Source of the DNA: Rhizobium glycinendophyticum
GTDB lineage: Bacteria > Pseudomonadota > Alphaproteobacteria > Rhizobiales > Rhizobiaceae
Direction: 5' to 3'
Assembly: GCF_006443685.1 (NCBI RefSeq)
Contig: NZ_VFYP01000003.1
Coordinates: 1-64,000 of the forward strand
DNA: 64,000 nt
Position numbers and translations under genes: made by a program
The notes under the pieces: generated by a model
The model's input: the letters and a program-made list of their open reading frames with translations, nothing else
Told to the model about the DNA's origin: nothing
Databases searched by the model: none
Part shown: positions 1 to 13,133 of the stretch, in pieces
Layout of the letters: the number at the start of each line of letters is the position of its first letter
Numbering within the stretch: the first letter of the stretch is position 1

Positions 1-323
1 TGACGCGTGAAGCTGGTTTGCCCGGCGGTCGGCTGCAGATCGCTCAAGAGTGACAGTTCGGCGTTCTTGTTGCGGGCCTTCAGCGTCTGCTCGAGCTCGA
101 ATTGTATGTCGAAATAATCCTCGATGACGGCCTTTCCGCGTCCCGTCACGAAGACGAAATGCTCGATGCCCGCTTCGATCGCCTCGTCGACCACATACTG
201 GATGACCGGCTTGTCGACCACGGTCAGCATCTCCTTCGGCACCGCCTTGGTCGCGGGCAAAAAGCGAGTGCCGAGGCCGGCGACAGGGAATACGGCTTTG
301 CGGAGCTTCTTAGTCTGAACCAC
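1..323 (-). CDS. galU: UTP-glucose-1-phosphate uridylyltransferase, N-terminal part
   Basis: Makes UDP-glucose from UTP and glucose-1-phosphate in the cytoplasm, feeding exopolysaccharide and lipopolysaccharide synthesis. Only the first ~107 residues are in the window; the gene runs off the left edge. The nucleotidyltransferase signature is clear ([17 protein letters not shown], then [12 protein letters not shown]). The start is GTG at 323-321: a strong AGGAGG (334-329) lies 5 nt upstream. The nearby ATG at 327 is in another frame and meets a stop after five codons. It is divergent from the lytic transglycosylase gene. The family is certain; the rhizobial name exoN is also used for this enzyme. 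Confidence 0.93.
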   Translation of the reverse strand, partial: MVQTKKLRKAVFPVAGLGTRFLPATKAVPKEMLTVVDKPVIQYVVDEAIEAGIEHFVFVTGRGKAVIEDYFDIQFELEQTLKARNKNAELSLLSDLQPTAGQTSFTR

Positions 324-528
324 TCATTCCTCCTCGAGGATCTAATCGATTTACGCCATCATACCGCAGTCACGGCCAGTAACATAGAATTGCTTAGAAT
401 TCGCAAAAGCGAACCGAAGACGGGGGCAGCCGGGACCACATGGTAAAGGTTTGTTGACCGAACAGCATTAACCTTGCGTGAACAGCCTTTGTTCCGGCTG
501 CAAACCGTAGAACGAACGGGAGATGCCC

Positions 529-1740
529 ATGAAAAGACACCATCCCAGCCTTCTCGGCGCAATCGCCTTGACCCTGTCGACGGCCTTGATGCCGGTGCAG
601 GCTTTTGCCGATGCCGGATTCCAGAAATGGATTCGCGACTTCTATCCGATTGCCGCCAAGAGCGGCATCACGGAAAAAACCTACCGCCAGGCCTTTGCCG
701 GCGTAAAGGAGCCCGACCAGTTCGTGCTGGAAAAGGCGGCCTATCAGCCCGAATTCAAATCCGAGATCTGGGACTACCTCGACAGCCGGGTCAACCCTTA
801 CACCGTCAAGATCGGTCAGGAAATGCTCGCCAAGCACGGCGGCCTGCTGAAGGCGCTGGAAAACCACTTCGGCGTCGACAAGCACGTCATCCTCGCCATC
901 TGGTCGATGGAAACGAATTACGGGGCCGCCCTTGAGCGTCCAGACCGTCTGCACAACGTGCCGCGTTCTCTGGCAACGCTCGCCTATGCCGACAAGAAGC
1001 GGGCGAAATATGCCCGTACCCAGCTGATCGCAGCCTTGAAGATGCTGCAGAACGGCGACGTGTCGAACAAGAACCTGATGGGCTCCTGGGCAGGCGCCAT
1101 GGGGCACACCCAGTTCATCCCCTCAAGCTACCTGCTCTATGCGATCGATGCCGATGGCAATGGCACGAGGGACATCTGGCACTCCGTACCGGATGCGCTG
1201 GCGACCGCGGCCAATCTGCTCGCCAAAAACGGCTGGCAGACCGGCCGCACCTGGGGCTATGAGACCGTGGTTCCGCAGGGCGGCTACAAGTTCGCCGGCC
1301 AGACCAAGACGCTTGCCCAGTGGCAGGCGCTCGGCTTTGCCCGTCCGTCCGGCAAGGGCTTCAAGAACGGCGCGGAGCGTGCCGAGCTGAAGATGCTCGG
1401 CGGCGGCAACGGCCCGGGTTTCCTGATGACCAAGAACTTCTTCGTCCTCAAGCGCTACAACGCCGCCGACAGTTATGCGCTCGGTGTCGGACTGCTCGCC
1501 GACGAGATCGCCGGTTATGGCGGCATGCAACAGCGCTGGCCGCGCCCGGATGGCACGCTCGACATGAAGGAAAAGTTCGAGCTGCAGACGCGGATGCAGG
1601 CGCTCGGTTACTACGACGGCAAGATCGACGGCAATTTCGGCTCCGGCTCCAAGGCCGCGATCGCCGCCATCCAGCAGCGCCTCGGCATGGCAGCCGATGG
1701 CCAGCCGTCGCGTGTGCTGCTCGAAGCCCTACGCAACTGA
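529..1740 (+). CDS. MltB-family lytic murein transglycosylase with peptidoglycan-binding domain
   Basis: Cleaves the MurNAc-GlcNAc bond of peptidoglycan to give 1,6-anhydro-MurNAc ends, in the periplasm. The 403-residue protein has an N-terminal signal peptide ending near AFA-DA with no lipobox, so it should be soluble rather than lipid-anchored like E. coli MltB. An SLT_2/MltB domain spans ~30-325, with the likely catalytic Glu128 in WSMETNYGA. A C-terminal PG_binding_1 domain follows (~340-400, LQTRMQALGYYDGKIDG). The ATG at 529 is preferred over 523 because the purine-rich CGGGAG (517-522) is 6 nt upstream of 529 but abuts 523. It is divergent from galU and is followed 117 nt later by the DUF459 gene on the same strand. 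Confidence 0.9.
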   Translation: MKRHHPSLLGAIALTLSTALMPVQAFADAGFQKWIRDFYPIAAKSGITEKTYRQAFAGVKEPDQFVLEKAAYQPEFKSEIWDYLDSRVNPYTVKIGQEMLAKHGGLLKALENHFGVDKHVILAIWSMETNYGAALERPDRLHNVPRSLATLAYADKKRAKYARTQLIAALKMLQNGDVSNKNLMGSWAGAMGHTQFIPSSYLLYAIDADGNGTRDIWHSVPDALATAANLLAKNGWQTGRTWGYETVVPQGGYKFAGQTKTLAQWQALGFARPSGKGFKNGAERAELKMLGGGNGPGFLMTKNFFVLKRYNAADSYALGVGLLADEIAGYGGMQQRWPRPDGTLDMKEKFELQTRMQALGYYDGKIDGNFGSGSKAAIAAIQQRLGMAADGQPSRVLLEALRN

Positions 1741-1857
1741 GACGGCCGACATCAGGACGGACCGCAGATTGACTTGCCGGCCGACGCGCTCCACAACGGG
1801 GCATCGCGTCGGCCGCACTTTTTTGGCAGGCAGAGAGCAGGAGCGGAGGAGATCGCA

Positions 1858-3069
1858 ATGACAATTGGGCGCGTCGCTTTCAGCCGCCTGACCCGCCTTG
1901 CAAGCCTCGCTTTGGCCGTGGTGATCGCAGCCACCGCCTTGGTGACAGTCGAAACGCAAGCGCAGCAATTGGAGCGTCGCCGTACGCTGTTCGACGTGCT
2001 GTTCGGCACACGCCAGCCGGAATACGTGCCCCCGCGCGAGGTCCGGCGCCCGATCAGGGAGCCGCGTCCGCGCAAGAAGACCGGCGGCAGCATCACCAGG
2101 ATCGACACCCGTGCGCCAACAAGCCGCGCCGTCCCCGCCGCCCCGCCGCCACCGGAGAAGCTGGAGAATGCAAAGAAGGTGCTGGTCATCGGCGACTTCG
2201 TTGCAGGCGGCCTGGGTGAGGGTCTGAAAAGCGCCTTCGAAGATGCGCCCGGCGTGGTGATTGAAACACGCTCCAACGGCTCCTCCGGCCTTGTGCGCGA
2301 GGATTTTTATGACTGGACCGGAATGCTTCCGGGCCTGATCTCGGAAATTCGTCCAAGCGTCGTTGTGATCCAAATCGGCGCCAATGACCGTCAGCAACTG
2401 GTGACACCGGCCGCGAAATACGATTTCCGCACCGACGACTGGTTTGCAGCCTATGCCACGCGCGTAACCGCGCTCGCTGAGATCGCCGTCAAAGCCAAGG
2501 TTCCGTTGATCTGGGTCGGCCTACCGGCATTCCGGACGCAGAACATGACGGCCGACGCGCTTCGGCTGAACACGCTCTACCGCACCAACATCGAAAAACT
2601 CGGCGGCGAATTCGTCGATGTCTGGGACGGCTTCGTCGATCAGGACGGTCGCTTTATCGTCACCGGCTCCGACATCAACGGCCAGCCCGTGCGCCTGCGC
2701 GGCAATGACGGGATCGGCTTCACGGCTCCCGGCAAGCGCAAGCTTGCATTCTATGTCGAGAAATCCGTGCGCCGCCTGCTCGGCGACATGAGCAGCCCGG
2801 ACCTGATCCGCCTCGACGCCACCAACCTGCCGGCATTGATCGATCTGCCGCCCGTCGAAGAAGACAAAGGCATAGTCAGCACGCCGCCGATCGATCTTTT
2901 CGACCCGGAGCTTGACGGGGCAACCGAATTACTCGGCGGCGCGCCCCTGCCCGCCACCGGGCGCAAGTCACCGCGCGACATGCTCGTCCGGAACGGCAAA
3001 CTCCCCGACCCGCCCGTCGGCCGCGTCGATTACGTGAAGCGCCCACTGGACACCGTCGCAACACCGTGA
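1858..3069 (+). CDS. DUF459 SGNH-hydrolase-fold periplasmic protein, catalytic residues apparently lost
   Basis: A 403-residue exported protein with an N-terminal hydrophobic signal (LASLALAVVIAATALV) and a Pro/Arg-rich linker to ~105. An SGNH/GDSL-fold DUF459 domain follows at ~110-325 and a Pro-rich tail after it. Related proteins act on acyl or acetyl groups of envelope polysaccharides. Here the GDS nucleophile block reads VIGDFVAGG, with Phe114 where Ser is expected. The DxxH block reads DGIGFT, with Gly287 where His is expected. The GAND block is intact. I infer a pseudo-enzyme or binding protein. The start at 1858 is preceded by GGAGGAG; an in-frame ATG at 1774 lacks such a site and would spoil the signal peptide. 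The preceding transglycosylase suggests a cell-wall context. Confidence 0.8.
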   Translation: MTIGRVAFSRLTRLASLALAVVIAATALVTVETQAQQLERRRTLFDVLFGTRQPEYVPPREVRRPIREPRPRKKTGGSITRIDTRAPTSRAVPAAPPPPEKLENAKKVLVIGDFVAGGLGEGLKSAFEDAPGVVIETRSNGSSGLVREDFYDWTGMLPGLISEIRPSVVVIQIGANDRQQLVTPAAKYDFRTDDWFAAYATRVTALAEIAVKAKVPLIWVGLPAFRTQNMTADALRLNTLYRTNIEKLGGEFVDVWDGFVDQDGRFIVTGSDINGQPVRLRGNDGIGFTAPGKRKLAFYVEKSVRRLLGDMSSPDLIRLDATNLPALIDLPPVEEDKGIVSTPPIDLFDPELDGATELLGGAPLPATGRKSPRDMLVRNGKLPDPPVGRVDYVKRPLDTVATP

Positions 3070-3082
3070 TTCCACAAGAAAT

Positions 3083-3104
3083 AGGGCCGCCCGTGAGCGA
3101 CCCT
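3083..3104. terminator. Weak hairpin between convergent genes
   Basis: AGGG-x-CGC / GCG-x-CCCT arms with a six-base loop and one mismatch lie in the 62-nt gap between the convergent DUF459 and gltD genes, followed by TTTC. It could serve either strand. The stem is imperfect and the T-run short, so this is tentative. Confidence 0.35.
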
Positions 3105-3131
3105 TTCAAAGCTTGAACCGAAAGGTGCGTC

Positions 3132-4586
3132 TCAGCGCGGCAGCACACTTGCGCCCATCAGCGCTTCGTCGATCGCACGTGCCGCCTGACGCCCCTCGCG
3201 GATCGCCCAGACCACCAGCGACTGGCCGCGACGGGCGTCGCCGGCAACCCAGAGCTTGTCGACCGACGAGCGATAGTCCTTGTCGTTGGCAACGACATTG
3301 GTCGAGCCGCGACGGTCGGTGTTGAGCTCGAGCTTGCCGTCGAGTTCCTTCAGCACGCTGTCGGTGAACGGACCGGAGAAGCCGATGGCGATGAAGGCGA
3401 GATCGGCCTTGATGATGAACTCGGTACCGGCGATCGGCTTACGGCGCTCGTCCACCTGGCAGCACTTCACGCCGGTCAGCACGCCGTCTTCGCCGACGAA
3501 TTCGAGCGTTGCCACCTGGAACTCGCGAACAGCGCCTTCCGCCTGAGAAGACGAGGTGCGCATCTTGGTTGCCCAGAAGGGCCAGACGGCGAGCTTGTCT
3601 TCGGTTTGCGGCGGGCGCGGGCGGATGTCGAGCTGGGTCACCTTGACGGCGCCCTGGCGGAAGGCCGTGCCGACGCAGTCAGATGCCGTGTCGCCACCAC
3701 CGACGACGACGACATGCTTGCCGCCGGCCAGGATCGGATCGGCCGGCCAGCCGGCGCTGTCGATGTTTTCGCGACCGACGCGGCGATTCTGCTGCACGAG
3801 GTAGGGCATGGCATCATGCACGCCATGGAACTCGACGCCGGGAATGCCGGCCTCGCGCGGAGTTTCCGAACCGCCGCAATAAAGTACGGCATCATAATCT
3901 GCGCGCAGCTTCTCGACAGTCACGTCGACGCCGACATTCACGCCACAATGGAAGGTGACGTTTTCGCCCTTCATCTGCTCGACGCGGCGATCGATGAAGT
4001 TCTTTTCCATCTTGAAGTCCGGAATACCGTAGCGCAGCAGGCCGCCGGGCTTGGTTTCGCGCTCATAGACATGCACTTCATGACCGGCTCGGCCAAGCTG
4101 CTGGGCAGCGGCGAGACCCGACGGGCCGGAGCCGATGATCGCAACCTTCTTGCCGGTATGGATCGTTGCCGGCTGCGGCACGATGAAGCCGAGCTCGTAA
4201 GCCTTGTCGGCAATCGCCTGCTCGACAGTCTTGATCGCAACCGGCGTGTCTTCGAGGTTCAGCGTGCAGGCTTCCTCGCAGGGTGCCGGGCAGACGCGAC
4301 CGGTGAATTCCGGAAAATTGTTCGTCGAGTGGAGGTTGCGGATCGCCTCCTCCCACTTGTTGTTATAGACGAGGTCGTTCCAATCAGGGATCTGGTTGTG
4401 CACCGGACAGCCGGTTGGACCATGGCAATAGGGAATGCCGCAATCCATGCAGCGCGCCGCCTGCTTGGTCACCTCGGCATCCGACATGGGGATGGTGAAT
4501 TCGCGGAAATGGCGGATGCGGTCGGAGGCCGGCTGATACTTCGCCACCTGCCGGTCGATTTCCATGAAACCTGTAACCTTGCCCAT
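3132..4586 (-). CDS. gltD: Glutamate synthase (NADPH) small subunit
   Basis: The beta subunit of glutamate synthase. It takes electrons from NADPH via FAD and passes them through Fe-S clusters to the large subunit, which makes two glutamates from glutamine and 2-oxoglutarate. At 484 residues it is the normal length. The N-terminal Cys cluster is present (CMDCGIPYC, then CPVHNQIPDW and CPAPCEEAC). The FAD dinucleotide fold is at ~150 (VAIIGSGPSGLAAAQQLG) and the NADPH fold at ~290 (VVVVGGGDTASDC). It lies 175 nt downstream of gltB on the same strand, with a RIME-like repeat filling most of that gap. Confidence 0.97.
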   Translation of the reverse strand: MGKVTGFMEIDRQVAKYQPASDRIRHFREFTIPMSDAEVTKQAARCMDCGIPYCHGPTGCPVHNQIPDWNDLVYNNKWEEAIRNLHSTNNFPEFTGRVCPAPCEEACTLNLEDTPVAIKTVEQAIADKAYELGFIVPQPATIHTGKKVAIIGSGPSGLAAAQQLGRAGHEVHVYERETKPGGLLRYGIPDFKMEKNFIDRRVEQMKGENVTFHCGVNVGVDVTVEKLRADYDAVLYCGGSETPREAGIPGVEFHGVHDAMPYLVQQNRRVGRENIDSAGWPADPILAGGKHVVVVGGGDTASDCVGTAFRQGAVKVTQLDIRPRPPQTEDKLAVWPFWATKMRTSSSQAEGAVREFQVATLEFVGEDGVLTGVKCCQVDERRKPIAGTEFIIKADLAFIAIGFSGPFTDSVLKELDGKLELNTDRRGSTNVVANDKDYRSSVDKLWVAGDARRGQSLVVWAIREGRQAARAIDEALMGASVLPR

Positions 4587-4622
4587 GTCTGTTTTCCTCT
4601 AATTCACTTCTGTGTGGAAAAT

Positions 4623-4752
4623 GCCCCTCATCCGCCTGCCGGCACCTTCTCCCCGCGAGCGGGGAGAAGAGGCAGCCCGCGCCGTTGGCGGTCCCCCTCG
4701 CCCCGTTTACGGGGAGAGGGTCGCCGAGCGGAGCGGAGGCGGGGTGAGGGGC
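4623..4752. repeat. RIME-like intergenic palindromic repeat between gltB and gltD
   Basis: About 130 bp made of two strong palindromes. The first has 11-bp perfect arms at 4646-4656 and 4659-4669 around a GA loop. The second is CCTC-g-CCCCG / CGGGG-a-GAGG with loop TTTA at about 4695-4719. The outer ends are imperfectly inverted (CCCCTCA...CGCCT at the left, GGCGGGGTGAGGGG at the right). The sequence and arrangement match the Rhizobium-specific intergenic mosaic elements (RIME) scattered in Rhizobiaceae genomes. It begins 37 nt upstream of the gltD start and ends 9 nt after the gltB stop, so it would form RNA hairpins inside a gltBD transcript. Confidence 0.75.
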
Positions 4753-4761
4753 GGACCCTGA

Positions 4762-9480
<4,719 letters not shown>

Positions 9481-9891
9481 AGCCTTCCCTCCAGTGGGGC
9501 CCGGCGAAACCGGGCAGGTTGATCTGGAACCCTTCGCAGCTTCGGGCGCCAGACGACGAAGACCAACCCTGACCGGGTTACATCACCGCCGCATGACACC
9601 TGAGTTCGAGGTTCCGAAACTCGAATTAGGTCAATCAATCTGACCTAATTTTGAGGATTTCTATGACAGAATGTAACCTGTCTTGCAAGGGGACGCACGG
9701 AAAATTAACCGGCTGCCCGACGCTAAATTGCCACGTAGGGGCCTACGGCGCAATTTTATTTCAAGTCAGCATCCCTGCTATTCGCCTTCTTGCGGAATCG
9801 AGTCCTGCGACATAGTCCGCCGCGGACTGGATTGATCGTGTCGCGGAAATGCCTAATCTCGCCCTAACCCTCCCTGGCTCAGGAAATCACC
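9481..9891. other. 411-nt gene-less region between divergent gltB and threonine aldolase genes
   Basis: No open frame here resembles a protein. It should hold the promoters of gltB (minus strand) and of the aldolase gene (plus strand). It contains the 10-bp inverted repeat at 9624-9650 and a weaker GACAG...CTGTC pair at about 9665-9683. Otherwise I see nothing diagnostic. Confidence 0.6.
9624..9650. promoter_or_regulatory. Perfect 10-bp inverted repeat upstream of gltB (candidate operator)
   Basis: AATTAGGTCA, a 7-nt spacer ATCAATC, then TGACCTAATT: the arms are perfectly complementary. It lies 144-170 nt upstream of the gltB start in an A+T-rich patch, where a dimeric regulator could bind. 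The regulator is unknown. No T-run follows, which argues against a terminator. Confidence 0.5.
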
Positions 9892-10938
9892 ATGTTCTTC
9901 GCATCCGACAATTGGTCCGGCGCCCATCCCAAGATCGCCGAAAGCCTGACCCGCTTCGCCTCCGGTTATGCCGCCGCTTACGGCACCAGCGATCATGACA
10001 AGCTGATCGAGGCGAAGTTCAACGACATGTTCGAACGCGAAGTCGCCGTCTTCTTTGTGGCGACCGGCACGGCCGCCAATTCCTTGGCACTGGCCAGCGT
10101 CGCCAAGGCCGGCGGCGTCACCTTCTGTCACTATGATGCCCATGTGAATTCCGACGAAGGCGGAGCGCCCGAGTTTCTGACCGGCGCCACCCGGCTCTTC
10201 CCGGTCGAGGGCGACAACGGCAAGATCGATCCGGAAGCGCTCGACATCGCCGTCTCCCGTTTCGATGTCCCCTCCGTCCATCACGGCCGCCCGATGGCGA
10301 TCACCGTGACCCAGGCGACGGAAGCCGGGACGGTCTATTCGCTTGGCGAACTGGATGCCATCGCTGCGGTCGCGAAGGAGAAGAGCCTGCCGCTCCACAT
10401 GGACGGCGCCCGCTTTGCCAATGCTCTGGTGGCGCTGAAAGCGAGCCCGGCTGAAATGACCTGGAAGCGCGGCATCGACATCCTCTCTTTCGGCGGCACG
10501 AAGAATGGCTGCTGGTGTGCCGAGGCGATCATCTTCTTCAAGCCCGAAATGGCCGAGGAAATGCCCTATATCCGCAAGCGATCGGCCCAGCTCTTTTCCA
10601 AGACCCGTTTCATATCGGCCCAGCTCGAAGCCTATCTTGAGAACGATCTGTGGCTGGAACTCGCAGCGCATTCCAACGCCATGGCCGACCGCCTGCGCGC
10701 CGGCCTGACCGCCAAGAACACCACCCGACTCGCCTGGGATACCACCGCCAACGAGGTTTTCGCCGTTGCCGACAAGGATGCGGTGGCCCGCGCCCGCGCC
10801 AAGGGCGCGATGGTCTATGACTGGCTGCCGCCCCGCGACATGCCGCACCTGCTCGGTGCAAACGAAACGCTCCTGCGTCTTGTAACGAGCTTCGCAACCA
10901 CCGAAGAAGAAGTCGATCAATTCATAGAAGTCGTCTGA
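9892..10938 (+). CDS. Low-specificity L-threonine aldolase family, PLP-dependent
   Basis: Cleaves L-threonine or allo-threonine to glycine and acetaldehyde in the cytoplasm (beta-eliminating-lyase fold, PLP cofactor). The 348 residues are normal for the family. The PLP-binding lysine is Lys204 in [19 protein letters not shown] and [11 protein letters not shown] are the other signature blocks. TCAGGAAATCACC before the ATG gives an acceptable ribosome site. It is divergent from gltB and precedes the bufferin operon by 146 nt. Glycine supply could link it to one-carbon metabolism, but nothing in the sequence shows co-regulation. Confidence 0.9.
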   Translation: MFFASDNWSGAHPKIAESLTRFASGYAAAYGTSDHDKLIEAKFNDMFEREVAVFFVATGTAANSLALASVAKAGGVTFCHYDAHVNSDEGGAPEFLTGATRLFPVEGDNGKIDPEALDIAVSRFDVPSVHHGRPMAITVTQATEAGTVYSLGELDAIAAVAKEKSLPLHMDGARFANALVALKASPAEMTWKRGIDILSFGGTKNGCWCAEAIIFFKPEMAEEMPYIRKRSAQLFSKTRFISAQLEAYLENDLWLELAAHSNAMADRLRAGLTAKNTTRLAWDTTANEVFAVADKDAVARARAKGAMVYDWLPPRDMPHLLGANETLLRLVTSFATTEEEVDQFIEVV

Positions 10939-11084
10939 ACAGCACCATTCTTACAAGCATATCGAACATCAAGAATACAATAATCATTGATTTTCCAATC
11001 GGTGATCCGCTCGCCATGATCTCCCTGCCGGCACCCATTCGGGCCGGTTTGGGAAACAGCTTCACGATCCGAGGAGAAGCCATC

Positions 11085-11387
11085 ATGAGCAAGACCACCA
11101 CCAATGCCGCAGCACTCGCAGCCGCCGTTACCATGGCCGTCGGTGCCGCAGCCCTCCTGTCGGGTCCCGCCGCCGCACAGGGAAAGGAAAAGTGCTTCGG
11201 CGTCGCCATGGCCGGCAAGAATGACTGCGCCGCAGGCGCCGGCACCACCTGCGCCGGGACATCCAAGGTCGATTACCAGGGCAATTCCTGGAAATACGTC
11301 GCCAAGGGCACCTGCCTGACCATGGCGCTGCCCGACGGCCGCATGGGTTCGCTCGAAGCCCTCGATCGCGACCTTCCGAAAGCCTGA
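11085..11387 (+). CDS. bufA: DUF2282 bufferin-type precursor (BufA1-like), exported, four Cys
   Basis: A 100-residue protein: signal peptide 1-31 (cleavage near AAA-Q), then a small core with Cys37, Cys48, Cys56 and Cys77 and the family blocks [14 protein letters not shown] and [15 protein letters not shown]2282 proteins are bufferins: long RiPP precursors whose cysteines are oxidised by an MNIO (DUF692) enzyme to heterocycles that bind copper, giving protection in the periplasm. The next two genes are exactly the DUF692 enzyme and the DUF2063 partner. The start is chosen at 11085, where GAGGAGA lies 8 nt upstream. A strong hairpin after the stop may stabilise or partly terminate this transcript. 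The family is well supported; the metal and modification are inferred. Confidence 0.9.
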   Translation: MSKTTTNAAALAAAVTMAVGAAALLSGPAAAQGKEKCFGVAMAGKNDCAAGAGTTCAGTSKVDYQGNSWKYVAKGTCLTMALPDGRMGSLEALDRDLPKA

Positions 11388-11398
11388 GCCTCTCCCGT

Positions 11399-11430
11399 CC
11401 CGGCCCCTGCGGCACACCGCAGCGGCCGGG
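11399..11430 (+). promoter_or_regulatory. Strong intercistronic hairpin between bufA and bufB
   Basis: CCCGGCC plus CTGCGG on one side pair with CCGCAG plus GGCCGGG on the other: 13 pairs with one C/C mismatch and loop CACA. It sits 12 nt after the bufA stop and 37 nt before the bufB start. There is no T-run, so I infer read-through with 3' stabilisation of the short precursor message rather than full termination. Confidence 0.6.
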
Positions 11431-11467
11431 ATGCGGCTGGACCATCCGTCAGGCTGAGGAAACCATC

Positions 11468-12361
11468 ATGCCGTCACAGCAATCGATCCCGACCATTAAA
11501 CCCATGCTCCCGCCCCGGAGCGGCGCCGGCTTCAAGCCCCAACATGCGGATGCCATCCTCTCGGATGATTTCCGCATCGGCTTCCTCGAAGTGCATGCGG
11601 AAAACTACATGGGCGCAGGAGGCCACCCGCACCGCATCCTCACCCGCATGCGCGAGGATTTCCCCCTCTCGGTCCACGGCGTTGGCCTGTCGATCGGCAG
11701 CCCCAAGGGCCTTGATTCGGCCCACCTCACGAGGCTCAAAGCCGTCGTTGACCGCTATCAGCCCGCCCTGGTCTCCGAGCACCTCGCCTGGTCCACCCAT
11801 GACGACCACTTCTTCAACGACCTCCTGCCCGTGCCCTACGACGAGCACACTCTGAACCGGGTTTGCGATCATATCGACCACGTGCAGGACGTGCTGGAAC
11901 GAAAAATCCTGCTGGAAAACCCCTCGACCTATGTCGCCTTCGAAGCGGCCACCATGAGCGAGACGGATTTCATTCGTGCCATCGCCCGACGTACCGGCTG
12001 TGGCCTGCTGCTCGACATCAACAACGTCCATGTCTCCGCCACCAATCATGGCTACGACGCCCTGGACTACCTCGATGAATTCCCGTTGCGCGAAGTCGAA
12101 GAGATCCATCTCGCCGGCCACGCGGCCGATGAGGACGATGCCGGCCTGCCGCTCCTGATCGACAGCCATGACAGGGCGGTGGACGATGTCGTCTGGTCGC
12201 TCTACCGGGAGGTGCTGGCCCGCACGGGACCGCTTCCGACACTCATCGAATGGGACAATGACGTGCCGGACTGGCCAATCCTCAGGCGAGAGGCTGAGCG
12301 GGCGGACGCCATTCTGGACCTCTTCGGCGAACGACGGCTCGGGCTGCGCCATGCGTCCTGA
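11468..12361 (+). CDS. bufB: DUF692 multinuclear non-heme iron oxidase (MNIO), bufferin-modifying
   Basis: A 297-residue TIM-barrel enzyme of the MNIO family, which uses two or three iron ions and O2 to oxidise cysteine residues of a precursor peptide. Expected ligand blocks are visible: E41/H43/E45 (EVHAENYM), H70 ([10 protein letters not shown]), H105 (SEHLAW), E150 (LENPSTY), D183/N186/H188 (DINNVHVS), H214 and H218 (HLAGHA), D232/H234 (IDSHD) and E261/D263 (IEWD). GAGGAAA precedes the ATG. The substrate is presumably the DUF2282 protein encoded just upstream. The next gene overlaps it by 11 nt, so the two are translated together. Family assignment is firm; product chemistry is inferred. 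Confidence 0.92.
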   Translation: MPSQQSIPTIKPMLPPRSGAGFKPQHADAILSDDFRIGFLEVHAENYMGAGGHPHRILTRMREDFPLSVHGVGLSIGSPKGLDSAHLTRLKAVVDRYQPALVSEHLAWSTHDDHFFNDLLPVPYDEHTLNRVCDHIDHVQDVLERKILLENPSTYVAFEAATMSETDFIRAIARRTGCGLLLDINNVHVSATNHGYDALDYLDEFPLREVEEIHLAGHAADEDDAGLPLLIDSHDRAVDDVVWSLYREVLARTGPLPTLIEWDNDVPDWPILRREAERADAILDLFGERRLGLRHAS

Positions 12362-13133
12362 TCCCGTCACCAATGGCGACTTCGCCGCAGCGCTCGTCAA
12401 TCACGACCTCCCCGCGCCTGCCGGTCTCCACCGATCCGGCGCACGGGTGGCCCGCCGCTTCGCCGTCTACCGCAACAATGTCGCGGTATCGCTGGTCGAC
12501 GCGCTCGCCGCGATCTATCCCACGCTGCAGAACCTCCTCGGCGAAGAGTTCTTCCGCGCCATGGCGCATGTCTATATCCGTGACAACCTGCCGACCTCGC
12601 CGCTGATGTTTACCTATGGCGCGAGCTTTCCTGCCTTTGTCGAAGCCTTCGGTCCAGCCCGCGACCTCCCCTTTCTCGGCGACGTGGCACGTGTCGAGCG
12701 GGCCTGGCTGGACGCCTTTCATGCTGCCGACCGCGCACCACTTGACCCGCTCGCCCTCGCAGGCGTGGCGCCGGACACTCTGCCCGAGATTCGTTTCGAA
12801 CCCCATCCAGCCAGCCATTTACTCAGACTGCCACATGCTGCCGGCACCATCGTCGGCCGCGACCGGGCCGGTCTTCCGCTGGATGGTCTGGACCCCTTCC
12901 AGCCCGAAGCCGTGCTGATCACCCGCCCTACCTATGATGTCTCGGTCACGGTTCTGACGGCTGCGGCCTCTGTTTTCATCGACGCGCTGATGACAGGAGG
13001 CACCTTCGAAGAAGCCTGCGACGCGGCCGAAAGCGCAGATCCCGGGGCCGATATCGCCGGCATCCTCACGCTTACACTCGCCAGCGGCGCTTTCAACGGA
13101 TTGAGACTTCCACAGAGAGGGGCAGCCCGATGA
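12351..13133 (+). CDS. bufC: DUF2063 bufferin biosynthesis partner protein
   Basis: A 260-residue protein with the N-terminal DUF2063 domain (~10-100, [18 protein letters not shown] and [13 protein letters not shown]). This domain was originally called a putative DNA-binding domain. In MNIO systems such proteins act as the partner that recruits or presents the precursor to the oxidase. The C-terminal half is poorly conserved. The ATG at 12351 lies inside the last codons of bufB (11-nt overlap) and its stop overlaps the next start (ATGA at 13130-13133), showing tight translational coupling. The role is inferred from family and neighbours. Confidence 0.85.
   Translation: MRPDPVTNGDFAAALVNHDLPAPAGLHRSGARVARRFAVYRNNVAVSLVDALAAIYPTLQNLLGEEFFRAMAHVYIRDNLPTSPLMFTYGASFPAFVEAFGPARDLPFLGDVARVERAWLDAFHAADRAPLDPLALAGVAPDTLPEIRFEPHPASHLLRLPHAAGTIVGRDRAGLPLDGLDPFQPEAVLITRPTYDVSVTVLTAAASVFIDALMTGGTFEEACDAAESADPGADIAGILTLTLASGAFNGLRLPQRGAAR

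Noticed and set aside
10939..11084. An extracytoplasmic-sigma-factor (SigF-type) promoter for the bufferin operon
   Set aside because: A CGAA-like element is present, but no matching upstream GTAAC-type box at the right spacing.
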